DNA of 64,000 bases from Nageia nagi (GCA_050084985.1 JBITNC010000001.1:45818001-45882000), one strand, 5' to 3'; shown: positions 1 to 11,990, counted from the stretch's first letter. Program-made: numbers and translations. Notes: generated by a model not told the origin, from the sequence alone.

Positions 1-226
1 CCAACAAGAACAAGGAGCATCAACTCTTTCATATTGTATTATCACTTCTTTATACAATCAAGTAAATTTGCCTCCAAATCATACAATATAAAATCACATG
101 TGCAATCATAACACATCCAATGATCTCTGTATAATAAGCATCATACAATCTACATATCACAAATCTATGATATAGCCCTCATACTATATCACATGAGATC
201 TTTATAGTCCATACATTTGTAGTCTC
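1..226. other. AT-rich sequence, no feature seen
   Basis: Flank of the LTR element that begins near 227. I see no coding frame, RNA gene or repeat partner here. Confidence 0.4.
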
Positions 227-984
227 TAAATTGTGTAAAATACAATATACATAACAAATAAATTGATCTACAATATAAGAAGAGTTAGATATGTACACTA
301 TATCATATACAACAAATATAGATGAAAAGCATGCACTTGATATGAAGTGTATGTACAATCCTCAAAAGTAGATAGTAATTAATCTTTAGAGGATTGGCAT
401 CGGATTGAAGGCAAGCTTTTGATGGATCTTCACATGTATGAATCAATAACCTTTTCCATCAAAATATGAAACCCTCAATCTAGAAGACACACACCATTGA
501 TAGCCTAAGAGAAGCACATCGCTAATGGCTTAAGAGAAGCATGTCGTTAACTGCATAGGATATGTCAAATTATGCCCTATGCAAAAGATAAAAATTCTCA
601 GATCTAAAAGTATAACAATTTCTCATGATAAGTGGCATCTAAAGACACCATAGCTTGATTAAGATTACGATTGACAACCACCTATCAAAGTTCTTATCAT
701 ATCAAAGAGTTCTAATCTGTAGAGGTCAATCTATTCCACTTGCATATATAGCCTACAAGGACATAAAAAGGAGTGAAGGCCAATCTCTAGCAATAATATA
801 AACTTTATTATATTTAAGATACTTTAAAATATAAACCATGATAAATGATATAGCATTTAATATAACACATGACATTGCATTGTAATATCAACTTTACCTT
901 GATATATGTAATATTGCATAAGTCATTTAAGAAGTCTAAATATGATTTATTAAATAAATAATAAATTATTTTTAGGTGACTACA
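227..984 (-). repeat. 3' LTR of the minus-strand element (left copy)
   Basis: Matches 4830-5566 over almost its whole length, for example the shared stretch around AAGCATGCAC and the duplicated GAGAAGCACATCG-like segments. Its right edge, read on the minus strand, starts TGTAGTCACC next to the PPT at 985-1000. The left edge is set by where similarity to the partner starts and may be off by about 15 bp. Confidence 0.7.
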
Positions 985-1000
985 TTATGCCCCTCTTTGG
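985..1000 (-). other. Polypurine tract
   Basis: On the minus strand this reads CCAAAGAGGGGCATAA directly before the LTR start. It is the expected plus-strand primer of an LTR retroelement and supports the minus orientation. Confidence 0.6.
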
Positions 1001-3084
1001 ATATGAAATGAAAAGCATTGAAATTGGATAATCCAAATAAGTCTAAAGAAGAGAAGAAAATTTTCAATAGTAAAGCGAACTTCCTTTTTTCAATCGATAT
1101 GTTGAGTATGATATGTCATCTACCCTCTTTTGGTCTTGCATTACCCCTTGCTCATGCTATTTCAAGAAATCAAGCCAAAAATTGGAGTCCTTATATGAGG
1201 AGAGCATCTCTATGCGAATCCTACTCTCTCAGATAATACCTTTTAAGAACAAACCAAAATAATTCCCACATAGATCACATCCTATTAAAGAATAATCAAT
1301 TGGAATAGTAAGGATTAAATAAATATGATATTCATTGTATCACTATGATCGATGTGACTCATAGTTCTATTTAACCATGACATATAGACTACAATGATTA
1401 CAACTCATAGTCTATGAAGACCAAGCTAATGAGGTCCTTTTTAATGCTCCAAGCTTGGAACAACCATGATTATCAAGCCCATGAGAACCTTTTTAATGAC
1501 TCAATCTTGGAATAACTTGTAATTGATCAAAGAGTTTTCTCATGGAATGACCATGGCCTTGAAAATATTTGTTAGCACAACATTGAACAATATCATTTGA
1601 TTCCTATGAAAATACCAAATAGTCAAATATTCATTGGTCTTACATATCAACATTGTATGTTTGATCATATTGAATTGCTTGATTTTATTGATTTTCAAAG
1701 AAAACCCACGCTATTGACATCGTGAATTTTGTAGAATTTAAAAATAATATTTTTTCCAATTTTATTCATTATTTTCATATCAATGCATATTTGTGAAGCA
1801 ATGGCATTTTTAAATAGATATTCAAAGATTTTGTAACATGTCCCATTTACAATGAATTAATAATGAACACATGTTGTTAGTAGCATGGAAATAGTCAAAT
1901 CAAATTTGCAAATTTTAATTATATTCAATTGAAAGCACATAATAATATTTTGCATCACAAATATCATGAAATCATATCTCTATATAACATACAATTTTTC
2001 TTATAAGAAATAACTTTTTCAATTTTGACATTATATGCTTTTCATCTATGCATAAACCATATCATGATATCCTTAACCATTTTGAACTTTTAAAAGCATG
2101 ATAGCATTGTTGATATTTGAAAGCATCCATAATTTCACTTTAATCATGTCACTGACACCATGAGAATGATAGAATTACATTTCAGGAGATAGAGTCCATT
2201 CAATTGGCATTGAAAAATAACCATTCAAATGTTCAATATTAGATTTAGATGTGTTTATACAATGCCATATTGCTATATTATACCATATTTTCAGAGATAC
2301 CATGACATTTCATATTTCACTAGTAAAACATACATTCTAATTGAAATAACAATCATAAGAATAACATATGCAATGTTCATTTTTCATACCAGATATTCAA
2401 AAAATATAATAATGGTCTTAATTGATTAATTACAATAGATTTTGTAATGAATATCATAAACATTATCATAACATAAGCAATATCAAAACATTTGAGATGA
2501 TATACTTTACCTGTACTTACCTGTGTGCCCTAAGAATGGGCAATTTTGCACTTTATAATTTTGAATTTTGAATTTTGAGTTTCTTCCTTCTGATTTTTGA
2601 CATTTGATTTTTATCATGCACCTAGCTGAAATTGAAATTGCCCCTAGCTAAAAATTGCCCTTAACTAAAACTGATACTACTTTCAGTTGAGACTATATCC
2701 ACTTTTTATTGATTTCTCTTATTTATTTTTATTTTATTATTTATTTTTAATGAAATGCAACTAATATGGAATGCAATGACTAGATATAAGACTACCTTAT
2801 ATATGACACATTTTATTCGAATGGCAAATTTGAGAACCTTAATGAGAGGTAAAGACAAGAAAATATTTGATGAAAGAAGAAGACTTGTTGAAATGATGAG
2901 GATGAAAATATGTAAAAAGAGAAAATAAGAAGCAATAGAACATAATTGAAAATATGAATATGTGAAGATAGCATGATTAAAAAATTGATAAAATATTTTC
3001 ATGGTAACCAAATGCATGCAAGGGACTAACTCATGATATGCAACCTATATGAAATGCATCCTATATGATATGCAAAATTAGAAA

Positions 3085-4031
3085 TTAGAGTACACTAGAG
3101 AGTGGTGGAACCACCATCATAGTAGCCCATTTTGTTATGATAATTTGAGTTTCTTTATTTATATTATCCATTGCATTTTCCAGACCTTGATATGTTACTC
3201 TTTCAATAAGATCAATACTTTCAAGTTGTAGTAATGGAATAAATGTGTTAAATGTTTCCATTTGCAAAAACTTATTAAGGAGTTCAATCTTCAATTGATA
3301 GTTTTCAAGAGGCCAATATTTTACATTCTATATTTTTATAATTGATTCTCAATTGGATCTAACTGAACTTAAACCATCCTTGTGCTTTGCTTATCAGATT
3401 TTTCATTTTCTACCTTCGATGTTGGATCAAATTTTACGACATGGGCATCTTTTTTAGGTTTTTATACAATGTGGGCATCTTGTGTTTTCAAAGTTTCTTG
3501 AGATATTACTTTTATTTGATATTGTTTTAGTTTTGATTGTTGAGGTTGAGTTTGAATTTGAGGTTAAGGTTGTGGTTGAGGTTTTTTACTATGGTGTTAC
3601 TTTTGTATTCCATCTTTCTCAAGTTTTTGCATACAATATTTCCTTGTATATGGATCTTCTAATAATATATCTAATTATTTCCTTAGAAATTCATGATATT
3701 TTTCCTTTAAATCAAGATTAGTATAAATGTCTAACATCAAAGAAGGATTGAATAACATATCCTCTTTAATTTTTTTGAGTTGATCTTGAGATGTCAAATT
3801 TTTAAATGCAATATCATACATTTCATATTTATCCATAGCTTCAATGTTTAAATATGCATCATAATAAATTTAGCCATATTCATCATCAACATAATCATTA
3901 TCATTATCATGCACTTGATTTTCTATAATTGATACATCATTTTGCACATCATCATTTGTAGTAGTTAAGCATGAATTTGATAAATGCATTTCATCATAAG
4001 ATTTTCTATTGTTATTTTGCACAAAATCCAT
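3085..4031 (-). pseudogene. Broken ORF of unknown function inside the minus-strand LTR element
   Basis: From an ATG at 4031 the minus strand encodes a coding-like, Asp/Tyr/Asn-rich protein (starts MDFVQNNNRKSYDEMH). The middle is charged and possibly helical (QDQLKKIKEDM, DLKEKYHEF). A Gln/Pro-rich segment follows (PQPQP, QTQPQQSKLKQ), then DAHVVKFDPTSKVENEK. Several TAA stops interrupt it. A frame change near 3300 leads into a final stretch, ELLNKFLQMETFNTF, that runs to about 3085. I do not recognise the family. Its position as the only coding remnant in a non-autonomous LTR element suggests a gag-like or accessory protein, but there is no zinc knuckle. An unrelated captured sequence is the alternative. 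Confidence 0.4.
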
Positions 4032-4807
4032 ATCCTTAGATAATTTTTATTAGGAGAAGATTAAAATAAGTCACTTTTCATATTCAAATATTTAAGCAAA
4101 CCATTTTAGATGTAATATCCATGCTAAAATGTAATATCTAGAGCTTTGTACAAAATTTAAAGAAATATGACAAAATAAGCACTTTTACACCATGCAAGAT
4201 TAAAAACAAGTTGCTAGAATGTATATCTATTATGTGGAACAAGTTTTATGAGGTTAGAATGTTCAAAATTCAAAAAAATAACCTTCAAAATTTAATTTTT
4301 TTATGTAAAAATATTTTATTTGAAAATCTTTAGAGATTTTAATAAAAATGCATGCAATAAGCCCAAATTAACTCAAAAAGTTGCTTGCTATGATGAATTA
4401 TGGTTTTGGCAAGTTTTTATCATGAAACAAGTCACCAAATAGTTGTAAAATATTTTCAAAATTTATGATTTTTTAATTAGAATTTTTCTACAAAATTTTT
4501 CTCAAAATTGATCAAAATATGCAAATCTAGACCTAGAAAAATTAGAAAAATTTTCCAATTATATTTATCTATGGTTTTGACAAATTTTTCTAATGCTAGA
4601 TCCCACCAAATTGAATAAAATGACCTCCAAAAATTGGCATTTTCTACAATGATATTTTTTTTAAAAAATAATTTTTTATTTAAGTAATAAAATTTTCTAA
4701 ATTTGGAAAAAATTAACTCAACCAAAATTAAAACAAAACCTAGGGTTTCCAATACAAGAATCCTAAGAAAAAGTGATGTTCTAAAATAAAAATTCTAGAC
4801 TTTGTAA

Positions 4808-4826
4808 GAAATGTTGGGGTTCACCA
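4808..4826 (-). other. Primer-binding-site-like sequence
   Basis: The minus strand reads TGGTGAACCCCAACATTTC three bases after the end of the right LTR. It begins TGG as PBSs do (complement of tRNA CCA). I could not assign the tRNA with confidence. Confidence 0.5.
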
Positions 4827-4829
4827 AAA

Positions 4830-5566
4830 TGTAATAAATTGTGTAAAATACAAATATACATAATAAATAAATTGATTTACAATATAAGAAGAGCTACATT
4901 AGATACAACAAATATACATGAAAAGCATGCACCTAATATGAAGTGTATGTACAATCCTAGAAAGCAGATGATAATAAATCTTTGAAGGATTAGAATTAGA
5001 TTAGAGGTGAGATCATGATGGATATTCACATGTATGAATCAATATCCTCTGCCACCAAAATATGAAACCCTTAATCTAGAATATGCACTTCTCTGATAGC
5101 CTAAGAGAAGCACACTACTAATGTTTTAAGAGAAGCACATCGTTAATTATGTAGGATATGTTGAATTATACCATAAAAATAAATAAAAAGTATCAGAGCT
5201 TAGAGTATAACAATTTTTCATAAGAGGAGGCATAAAAAGACACCATAGCTTGATGAATATTATCGCTGATAACCATCTATCAAAGTTCTTATCATATCAA
5301 AGAGTTTCGATCTAAAGAGGTCAACCTATTCCAGTTGCATATATAGCTTGCAAGGATATAAAAAAAAGTGAATAATATCCTCTAGTAATAATATAAACTT
5401 TGTTATATTCAAGATACTTTAAAATATAAACCATGATAAATGATATAGCATTTAATATAACACATGGCATTGCATTGTAATATCAACTTTATCTTAACAT
5501 ATGTAATATTACATTAAGTCATTTAAGAAGTCTAAAAATGATTTAATAAATAAATAATAAATAAAT
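4830..5566 (-). repeat. 5' LTR of the minus-strand element (right copy)
   Basis: Partner of 227-984. Its plus-strand left edge TGTAATAAATTG gives a minus-strand end in ...TTATTACA. The right edge loses similarity after AATAAATAAT, about 18 bp short of the other copy, so the 5' end of this LTR is truncated or diverged. Confidence 0.7.
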
Positions 5567-6247
5567 TTCAAGAATCTAAAACATCAACACTACACCATGA
5601 TCAACATTATACCATGTGCCATATGTGTATCAAGATAGACATGCCATATTTGCAACACATAGTATGCTCACACATAATATGATTTACCATATTCACATCA
5701 TGTGATCCACTTGAATGCCAAATTGAACCACATATTATCATCATGTTAGATGCATAAAACTTGAGCATACTTTATCATCTCAAGATCTAATCCAATATCC
5801 ACCATCATTTCCACCCATGCCTAATCCAAGGCATACACACTAGTCCAGGATCCTTTTAGGATTATTCAAAGATTATTATAAGATACTTGATTCATCTTAC
5901 ACTACCATATTTATGAGACAAATATATCTTAAAACCACATAGCATTATTATAATACAATGACCATAAAACTATGGGCTAAAACCACCCATTACATTTTTT
6001 CCAATTATCTCCTCCTAAAAAAATGTAGTTGCAGTCCTAGAAAAACTAGTCAATTTGCATAAGCCATAACTTTTGATCTAGAGCTCCATTTTGCATGTTC
6101 TTGGAATCATTGGAAAGGTATAGATGTATAGAATAAACATACATAATTTTATCCCATTTGGAGCAATATATGACCTTTTTTTTAACTTGTGCCAAAATGT
6201 AGTTGTATAGAATATTTCCTTTACAAAGGATGAAACACACCCAACAC
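5567..6247. other. Unclassified AT-rich sequence
   Basis: No coding frame or repeat partner recognised. It lies between the minus-strand LTR element and a minisatellite. Confidence 0.35.
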
Positions 6248-6801
6248 GTTTAGTATTGAAGACCCTTGTTAGAGAAAAATAATACATGCTACCATCATCA
6301 TATTCATAGTATGGAGTTCAATATTGAAGACCCTTAATGAAATAAAACAAATTGCATGCTAACATCATCATCTTCACGATGCAATGTTCAATATTGAATA
6401 CCCTTTCCATAGTATAGTAAAGTACATGTTGATGTCATTATATTCATAATACGATATTTAGTATTAAATACCCTTAACAAAGCATGAAAATGTATAGGTT
6501 GATATCATCATATTCATGATATAAAATTCAATATTTAATTCCCTTTCCAAAGTACGATAAACTACATGCTAACATCATCATCTTTATGACATGATGTTTA
6601 GTGTTGAAGACCCTTACTAGAGCGTAGTAAAGTACATGATGTCATCATATTCATGGTGCAATGTTCAATATTGAATACCATTGTTGGAGCATGGAAAATT
6701 ATATGTTGATATCATCATTTTTATAATGTGATATTCAATATTTAATACCCTTACCGAAGCATAATAAATTGTATGTTGATATCATCCTCTTTGTAGTGCA
6801 A
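6248..6801. repeat. Minisatellite, ~72-bp unit, about 8 copies
   Basis: Eight diverged tandem units start at each GTTCAATATTGAA or variant (GTTTAGTATTGAA, ATTCAATATTTAA). Each continues with ACCCTT, a variable stretch containing GTA/AAA, then ATGTTGATATCATCAT and a TTCATGATG-like tail. The unit core TTCAATATTGAA is a perfect 12-bp palindrome in the least-mutated copies. No coding frame is maintained through it. Confidence 0.8.
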
Positions 6802-7499
6802 CATCATTGATAAAGGCCCGACCTTGTAAATCATGACATGACATTTTGATTAAAGGTTTTATAATGTTATTAAGGACCCAATGACCATTAATCTTCACTA
6901 GTAATTATTGTAATTACTTGACATGTATCAAAAAGGGAGTTAAAGATGTTAAAAGAATGGAAAAGTTTATAGAAGAAGTTGAAAGGACCACAAAAAAACT
7001 CGAGCAAGTCAATTTTGAGTAAAAATAACTTCTAGAGAGCTTTAGTAAAAAGAATGCTTTTGGGTGGATTTGGAAGGAGGATATTTAGAAAAAGGAAGAA
7101 CAATCATCTTTAATGGGAGGTAAAGGAGTAGATTTTAGTTACATATGAAAAGTTACAGACCTGAGAATGGCAAACATAATCTTCATTAGGTTGAATGTAA
7201 TGTTCTTAGGAAATAAATAAGATCAAAATACTCTTAAATCTATTATGTTATTTTTTGTTCTCCATGTATATATGAATGTAGTGGATTTACTATTTGATAT
7301 TAGTTTTTATAAGGTAACCATTAAATTAAAATATTAGGGAATGTAGAATAGAGGAAGAAAATAATAAGTCTTAAAATCTATATTTGAGGATCCACATATG
7401 CTATAAGCATTTGATGGTTTTTTTATGAAAGTACATAATATGTCATATAAAATATCCATGGATGTATAGATTATAATTAGTAAATTATTATATTTTTAA
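6802..7499. other. Unclassified sequence
   Basis: No gene or repeat partner recognised between the minisatellite and the 3-kb duplicated repeat. Confidence 0.35.
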
Positions 7500-10440
7500 G
7501 GTTTTCCAAGATCCAAGGATGAAAATCTCATTTAGAAGCTTTAAGCTTTGATACCAATGAAGAAAATAGGTTCCCCAACCATTAATTAATGAACTCATTT
7601 GGACACTACCAAACTTTGATACCAACCTTCAGTTCACTAATTTGAAAGATTTGAATATTTAAAGGATCTGAAATCCAATATATGATAGCTAATGAATATG
7701 TAAAACCTATAAACTTTAAGATATTTTTAATGATTATTTATATGCCTTAAACAGACTTATGGATATCTCAAAATGTGAATTTGAAGATCTTAGGTCAATT
7801 TTAGAGCATTCCAAGCCTTGCATAAGCTTCTTAGAGGTAAAAATCCCTAGATAAGTATAAATGGAATTACATAGCAAATTATCAAAGGAATTAAGGTGCT
7901 GAATCAACATAAATAAGTTTCATGCCTTAAAATCAGTCAAAATCCTCTTTCTCAAGTGTTCTTAGCCTTGTATGAGCCTCTTGAGATCTAAAACCTTATT
8001 CGGGTGATAAAAGATATCACAAAGGTATTTACCAAAGGTTTGGAGGTGTTGATATTAGTAGAGGTGGGATATGAACCCAAAATCAAGCTAGAATACACCT
8101 TTTTAGGTGCTAGAAGACAATGACAACATCAAAGTATCTCGTAGGTCCTCGAATGTAACTAGACTACTTTACAAGGCTAGCTTTGGAAGGTTGTAACTTT
8201 ATCAAATCTCAATGGAATATAGAAGTATTATATATTTTTGGAAATGATATGAAATTATATATCCAATGGTGAAATCTTTAGGTGTTATTGATATGATTTG
8301 GTGGGTATAAAATAAGCTATAAATAAAAGCCTCCATGGGGCTCAAGACCAATACTATATGAATGTAGTTCTATAAATTATAATTTTTGATTGTGCTCTGC
8401 CAACAAAGTATCACATGTTATATATGGATGTAAAGGTATTGAAATGAAGAATAAAAAATAAAAGAATATTGAGAAAAGGAGGTCTAGAATAAAAGATATT
8501 CCTCTAGAATTAAATTGGTCTTGTAGAAAGGTAGTTTGAGACAACCATGAATAATTCTGAATCCATTAATAAAAATAAAAATATAACAAATAATCATATA
8601 GCTAAAATAACCTAAAATAGCTAAATATCATCATGGAATAGCCTTAGAACACACCTATGAATATTTTCATGTATTTTCTCATACTTAAAAGCTCGAAAAT
8701 GGAAAATACATCACATAACAACAAAGAATGGAAAGTTAAATGAATAAACTCCATGATATAAACTAAATAATTTGAGTATTACTTCAAGTACATGTTATAA
8801 GCTTCATATTCATAGATTAAGAATAATGGAATCTTACACATTTAAAATAAGGTGTTGGTTTAATGTAATAGAAATACCCAATAAAGCCATGAATGGCTTG
8901 GATAGTAACATGACTTTCTTTTCATGGTGTTAGAAAGAACACTCACAAGTATGCTTTATTACTAGGTAAATAACCATACAAAGTGGTACCATGGGACATA
9001 TATAGTCTACTTGAGGAATAGATAGATAACCATACAAAGTGGTACCATGGGGAATACACAATTTTCTTGAGGACTAGGCATACAATCATCAATACTTTGT
9101 ACCATAGGATGCTCATGGGTTTTCTCCAAGCATAAGGAAGCAACAACAACTAACTAAAGATAAATTAACCATATATACAAAAATAAACTTCATGCTAAGT
9201 ATTTAATGAGTATCTACCATGTAAGAGTGTTGTAATGAAGTTTTTTGGAGGAGTAATGGAGCTATAGAAACATAATACAGATAGTGGAGTAGTGGAGTTA
9301 AAGAAGGGTACTATAGATAGTGGAGTAATGGAGTTGCAAAAAGAGATGATTGGCCAAGCTCACCCATTATACAAAAATACATTTTGATAGATATAATGTG
9401 GATTTTATTGACCAAAAGTTGTAAGGATAAGTACATGGACATAGATGTCTCGCCAAACTTGCAATTTGAATTGGAGGTAGTGCTCACTAAGGAATATGTA
9501 ACCCTCTTTAGCCTTTTTCTACCAAATTACAAATTTACATTTGTTCCAAATAAATATTTGAAATTTTACATGGTACCATTGGGTCCTCACATGTTTTATC
9601 CAAGCATAAGGAAGCAACAATAATTTACTAAAGATAAATAGACCATATACATAAAAATAAACTTCATGTTAAGCATTTAATGAACAACTACCATGGAAGA
9701 GTGTTGTAATAGAGTTTGTTGGAGGAGTAATGGAGCTGCAAAATGGTGCTACAAATAGTGGAGTGTTGTAGCTGTAAAAAGAGATAGTTGGCTAGGCTAA
9801 CCCTTGCTATGAAAATCCATCTTCTAGATATGATGTGGATCTTGATGACCAAAAGCTATGGGGAGAAGTACATGGACATATATGTCTCATTAAACTTGTA
9901 ATTTGAATGGGAGGTAGTGCTCACTAAGGAATATGTAACCCTCTTCACCCTTTTTCTACCAAAATACATATTCATATTTGTTCCAAATAAATATTTGAAA
10001 TATTACATGGTGCCATTTGGTGTTCACAGGTTTTCTCCAAGCATAATGAAGTAACAACAACTGATTGAAGATAAATCAACTATATATACAAAAATAAACT
10101 TCATATTGATCATTCAATTAGCAACTACCATGGAAAAGTATTGCAATGGATTTTGTTGGAGGAGTAATGGAGTTGCAAAAAGGTACTACAAATAGTGGAG
10201 TGTTGCAATTGCAAAAAGATATGGTTGGCTAAAAGCCATATTCTAGATATCTCACCAAAATTGTAATTTAAATTGGAGGTAGTGTTCACTAAGGAATATG
10301 TAACTCTCTTTATCCTTTTTCTACAAAATTACAAATTTACATTTGTTCCAAATAAACATTTGAAATATTACAATTTATTAATAAAATAGATTATTTCAAT
10401 TGCCCCCTTAATGTGAAAATATTTATACTCCAAAAAAGAT
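7500..10440. repeat. 3-kb duplicated repeat, first (uninterrupted) copy
   Basis: This block is repeated downstream starting at 10780, where it is split by three insertions. Matching landmarks include TTTGATACCAATGAAGAAAATAGG at 7546 and 10831 (shortened here: both contain GATACCAATGAAGAAAATAG), the GGTATCAGAG-free segment around 8100, and the AACCATACAAAGTGG region near 9030. It ends in minus-strand PPT-like sequence (TTAAGGGGGCAA at about 10405). Near 10765 a minus-strand TGGTATCAAATC resembles a Met-tRNA primer site. It may derive from an old minus-oriented LTR element, but no proteins are recognisable. Confidence 0.6.
9127..10385. repeat. Three direct sub-repeats of ~350-475 bp
   Basis: Units begin at about 9127, 9601 and 10038 with CAAGCATAAGGAAGCAAC or a variant. 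Each continues through CCATATATACAAAAATAAAC, GTTGGAGGAGTAATGGAG and AAGGAATATGTAAC. The same unit occurs at 25310-25628 and 46160-46720. The third copy has an internal deletion. Confidence 0.7.
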
Positions 10441-10779
10441 TAAGTGCATTTGAAGGAATGTAACATAACTAATTCTAGTGTAATTGTGGCACTCGACATA
10501 AAATTTCTCTCCTCTTTGATAAAAATATGTTAGTCTATTGCATTTAAAGGCACCCAACACAACTAATTCTAGTATAACTAAAGGCACCCAACCAAACCGA
10601 TTCTAGTACAACTAAAGGAACCTAGTTTTTCATATTCTCCACATTTGAAGGCACTTGGTTTGATGATGAGCTAATTTGAATATGATATTACCCCCCCTTA
10701 ATATCATCATGTTACTAAAATATGATCATTGAACCCATATGGATTGAACAAGATTTGATACCATGTTAGAATTTGAAAG
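10441..10779. other. Unclassified spacer between the two repeat copies
   Basis: Contains a thrice-repeated AAAGGCACCCAAC/ACTAATTCTAG motif and a minus-strand TTAAGGGGGG tract near 10690. No coding potential seen. Confidence 0.4.
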
Positions 10780-11393
10780 TTTGATAAACTCTAAGGATAG
10801 AAAACTCATGTAGAAGATTAAATATTTGATACCAATGAAGAAAATAGGTTCATATCCACAAGTTGATGAACTTATTCATATGCTATCAAACTTTGATACA
10901 AACCTTCAATTTACCAAGCTAAAGGATTTGAATATTTAGAGGCTTCAAAATCTAATATTTAATATTAAATGAAGATGTAGAGGCTTCAAACTCCAAGATC
11001 TTTCCAAAGAGTATTTACAAACCTCAAACAAACTTAGAAATCTTTTAGAATGTGAATTTGAAGTTTGATCAATTTTGGATCATTTTAGGCCTTGCACAAG
11101 TTTCCTAGGGCCAAAAATCTTTATTTGGATATGAAATGACATCATAAAGGTAGTTCTCAAAGGTATTAAGATGCTAAAATTATCATAAAAGAATTTTAAA
11201 CCCTAAAATCAATTAAAATCCTTTTTCCTTAGTATTCCAATCCTTGTATGAGCCTCCCAAGGTATAAAATCATTATTCAATTGATTAAAGATATCATTAA
11301 GGAATTTATTGAAGATTTGAAGGTGTTAATGTTAGCAAAGATGGGATATGGACCTAGACTCAAGCCAGATTACACCTTCTTGGATGTTGAAAG
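10780..11393. repeat. 3-kb repeat, second copy, part 1
   Basis: Collinear with 7500-8113 (same length of about 613 bp), then cut by Copia-1. The last five bases, GAAAG (11389-11393), are the left target-site duplication. Confidence 0.65.
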
Positions 11394-11439
11394 TGTTAGA
11401 ATTTGTAATGAAATATTGTGAATATCTAAACTCCTTGTA

Positions 11440-11492
11440 AATTCAATTAATCACTTAAGGGTATGTAGATACCTTAAGAGATTAATTGAATT
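11440..11492. promoter_or_regulatory. U3 palindrome in the Copia-1 LTR
   Basis: Inverted repeat with arms AATTCAATTAATC / GATTAATTGAATT, one A:A mismatch, then CTTAAGG / CCTTAAG around a short centre (20 of 21 arm positions pair). The same CTTAAGGGTAT...ATACCTTAAG core recurs in the LTRs of Copia-2 and Copia-3. Its position about 125 bp upstream of the TATA box suggests a cis-regulatory role, which is inference. Confidence 0.7.
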
Positions 11493-11615
11493 CTTTAATA
11501 TGTAGACTTTGACTTTACCAAGTGGTTAGTTGGTAGGTTAAAGTTAGGTGATACATTTATTGTAACCCTAACCTTACCCTTGGGTTAAAGGGAGGTTAGG
11601 GAGGTGCTCTCAAGC

Positions 11616-11624
11616 TATAAATAG
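11616..11624 (+). promoter_or_regulatory. LTR TATA box
   Basis: TATAAATAG in the 5' LTR. The identical motif lies at 20098-20106 in the 3' LTR and at matching places in the other copia LTRs. It marks the U3 core promoter, with transcription expected about 30 bp downstream. Confidence 0.8.
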
Positions 11625-11879
11625 AGGGCCTCTCCTCTTGTAACATATCTAAGTTTTGGAGTAACATTACTCTACTAGTTTGTGTAGGAGAGAGGAAGAG
11701 AATAGTTGTAAGAGGGGCATACTTGAGAATTGAGATACTAGTTGTGGATGTACTCCCAAGGAGGGAGGAACCACATTACACTTGTGTTATCTTGTGTGAT
11801 TGTGTTATCTTGTGTATGATTGAGTTTCCTAGTCTTAGGTCCTTGAGGATTTGTTTAGTTCTAGTTCAAATCCTTCAAT

Positions 11880-11893
11880 TGGTATCAGAGCCA
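11880..11893 (+). other. Primer-binding site, initiator-Met tRNA
   Basis: TGGTATCAGAGCCA is complementary to the 3' end of plant initiator tRNA-Met. It sits two bases after the LTR end. This is the standard primer for plant copia elements and fixes the LTR boundary. Confidence 0.95.
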
Positions 11894-11990
11894 TGTTGTG
11901 GAAGCTCTTCTTCTTGGTGTAGAAGCTCTTCTTCTTTGTGTATAAGCTCTTCTTAGTGTGGAAGCTCTTCTTTTGGTGTGGAAGCTACAT
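11894..11990 (+). repeat. Post-PBS tandem repeat in Copia-1
   Basis: Five imperfect ~20-bp units of the form GTGGAAGCTCTTCTTCTTG follow the primer site. Two or three related units (GGAAGCTCCTCTTC, GTGGAAGCTCTTCTTC) follow the primer site of Copia-2 at 30138-30182, so the motif belongs to the family leader. Confidence 0.75.

Larger units (their letters stand above)
227..5566 (-). mobile_element. LTR retrotransposon, minus orientation, apparently non-autonomous
   Basis: Two direct repeats of about 740-760 bp (227-984 and 4830-5566) flank a 3.85-kb interior. On the minus strand the right repeat ends in ATTACA, followed after 3 nt by a primer-site-like TGGTGAACCCCAACATTTC. The left repeat begins TGTAGTCACC and is preceded by a polypurine tract (AAAGAGGGGCA). 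The order PBS, interior, PPT, LTR therefore fits a minus-strand LTR element. No protease, reverse transcriptase, RNase H or integrase motif is visible. The only coding-like stretch is a broken ORF at 3085-4031. The interior at 985-3084 and 4032-4807 is AT-rich with nothing recognised. The LTR copies differ at roughly a tenth of positions by eye, so the insertion is old. The right copy lacks the terminal GGTGACTACA seen in the left. Confidence 0.7.
11394..11877 (+). repeat. Copia-1 5' LTR
   Basis: Starts TGTTAGAATTTG, ends CAAATCCTTCA, 484 bp. It carries a long U3 palindrome (11440-11492) and a TATA box (11616-11624). It differs from the 3' LTR at five sites (about 1%): one C/T, one A/G and three transversions. 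Confidence 0.95.

Noticed and set aside
11723-11956. Short open runs starting in the Copia-1 LTRs (also 20205-20399)
   Set aside because: They arise from the LTR R/U5 and post-PBS repeat; no start context or conservation beyond the LTR itself.
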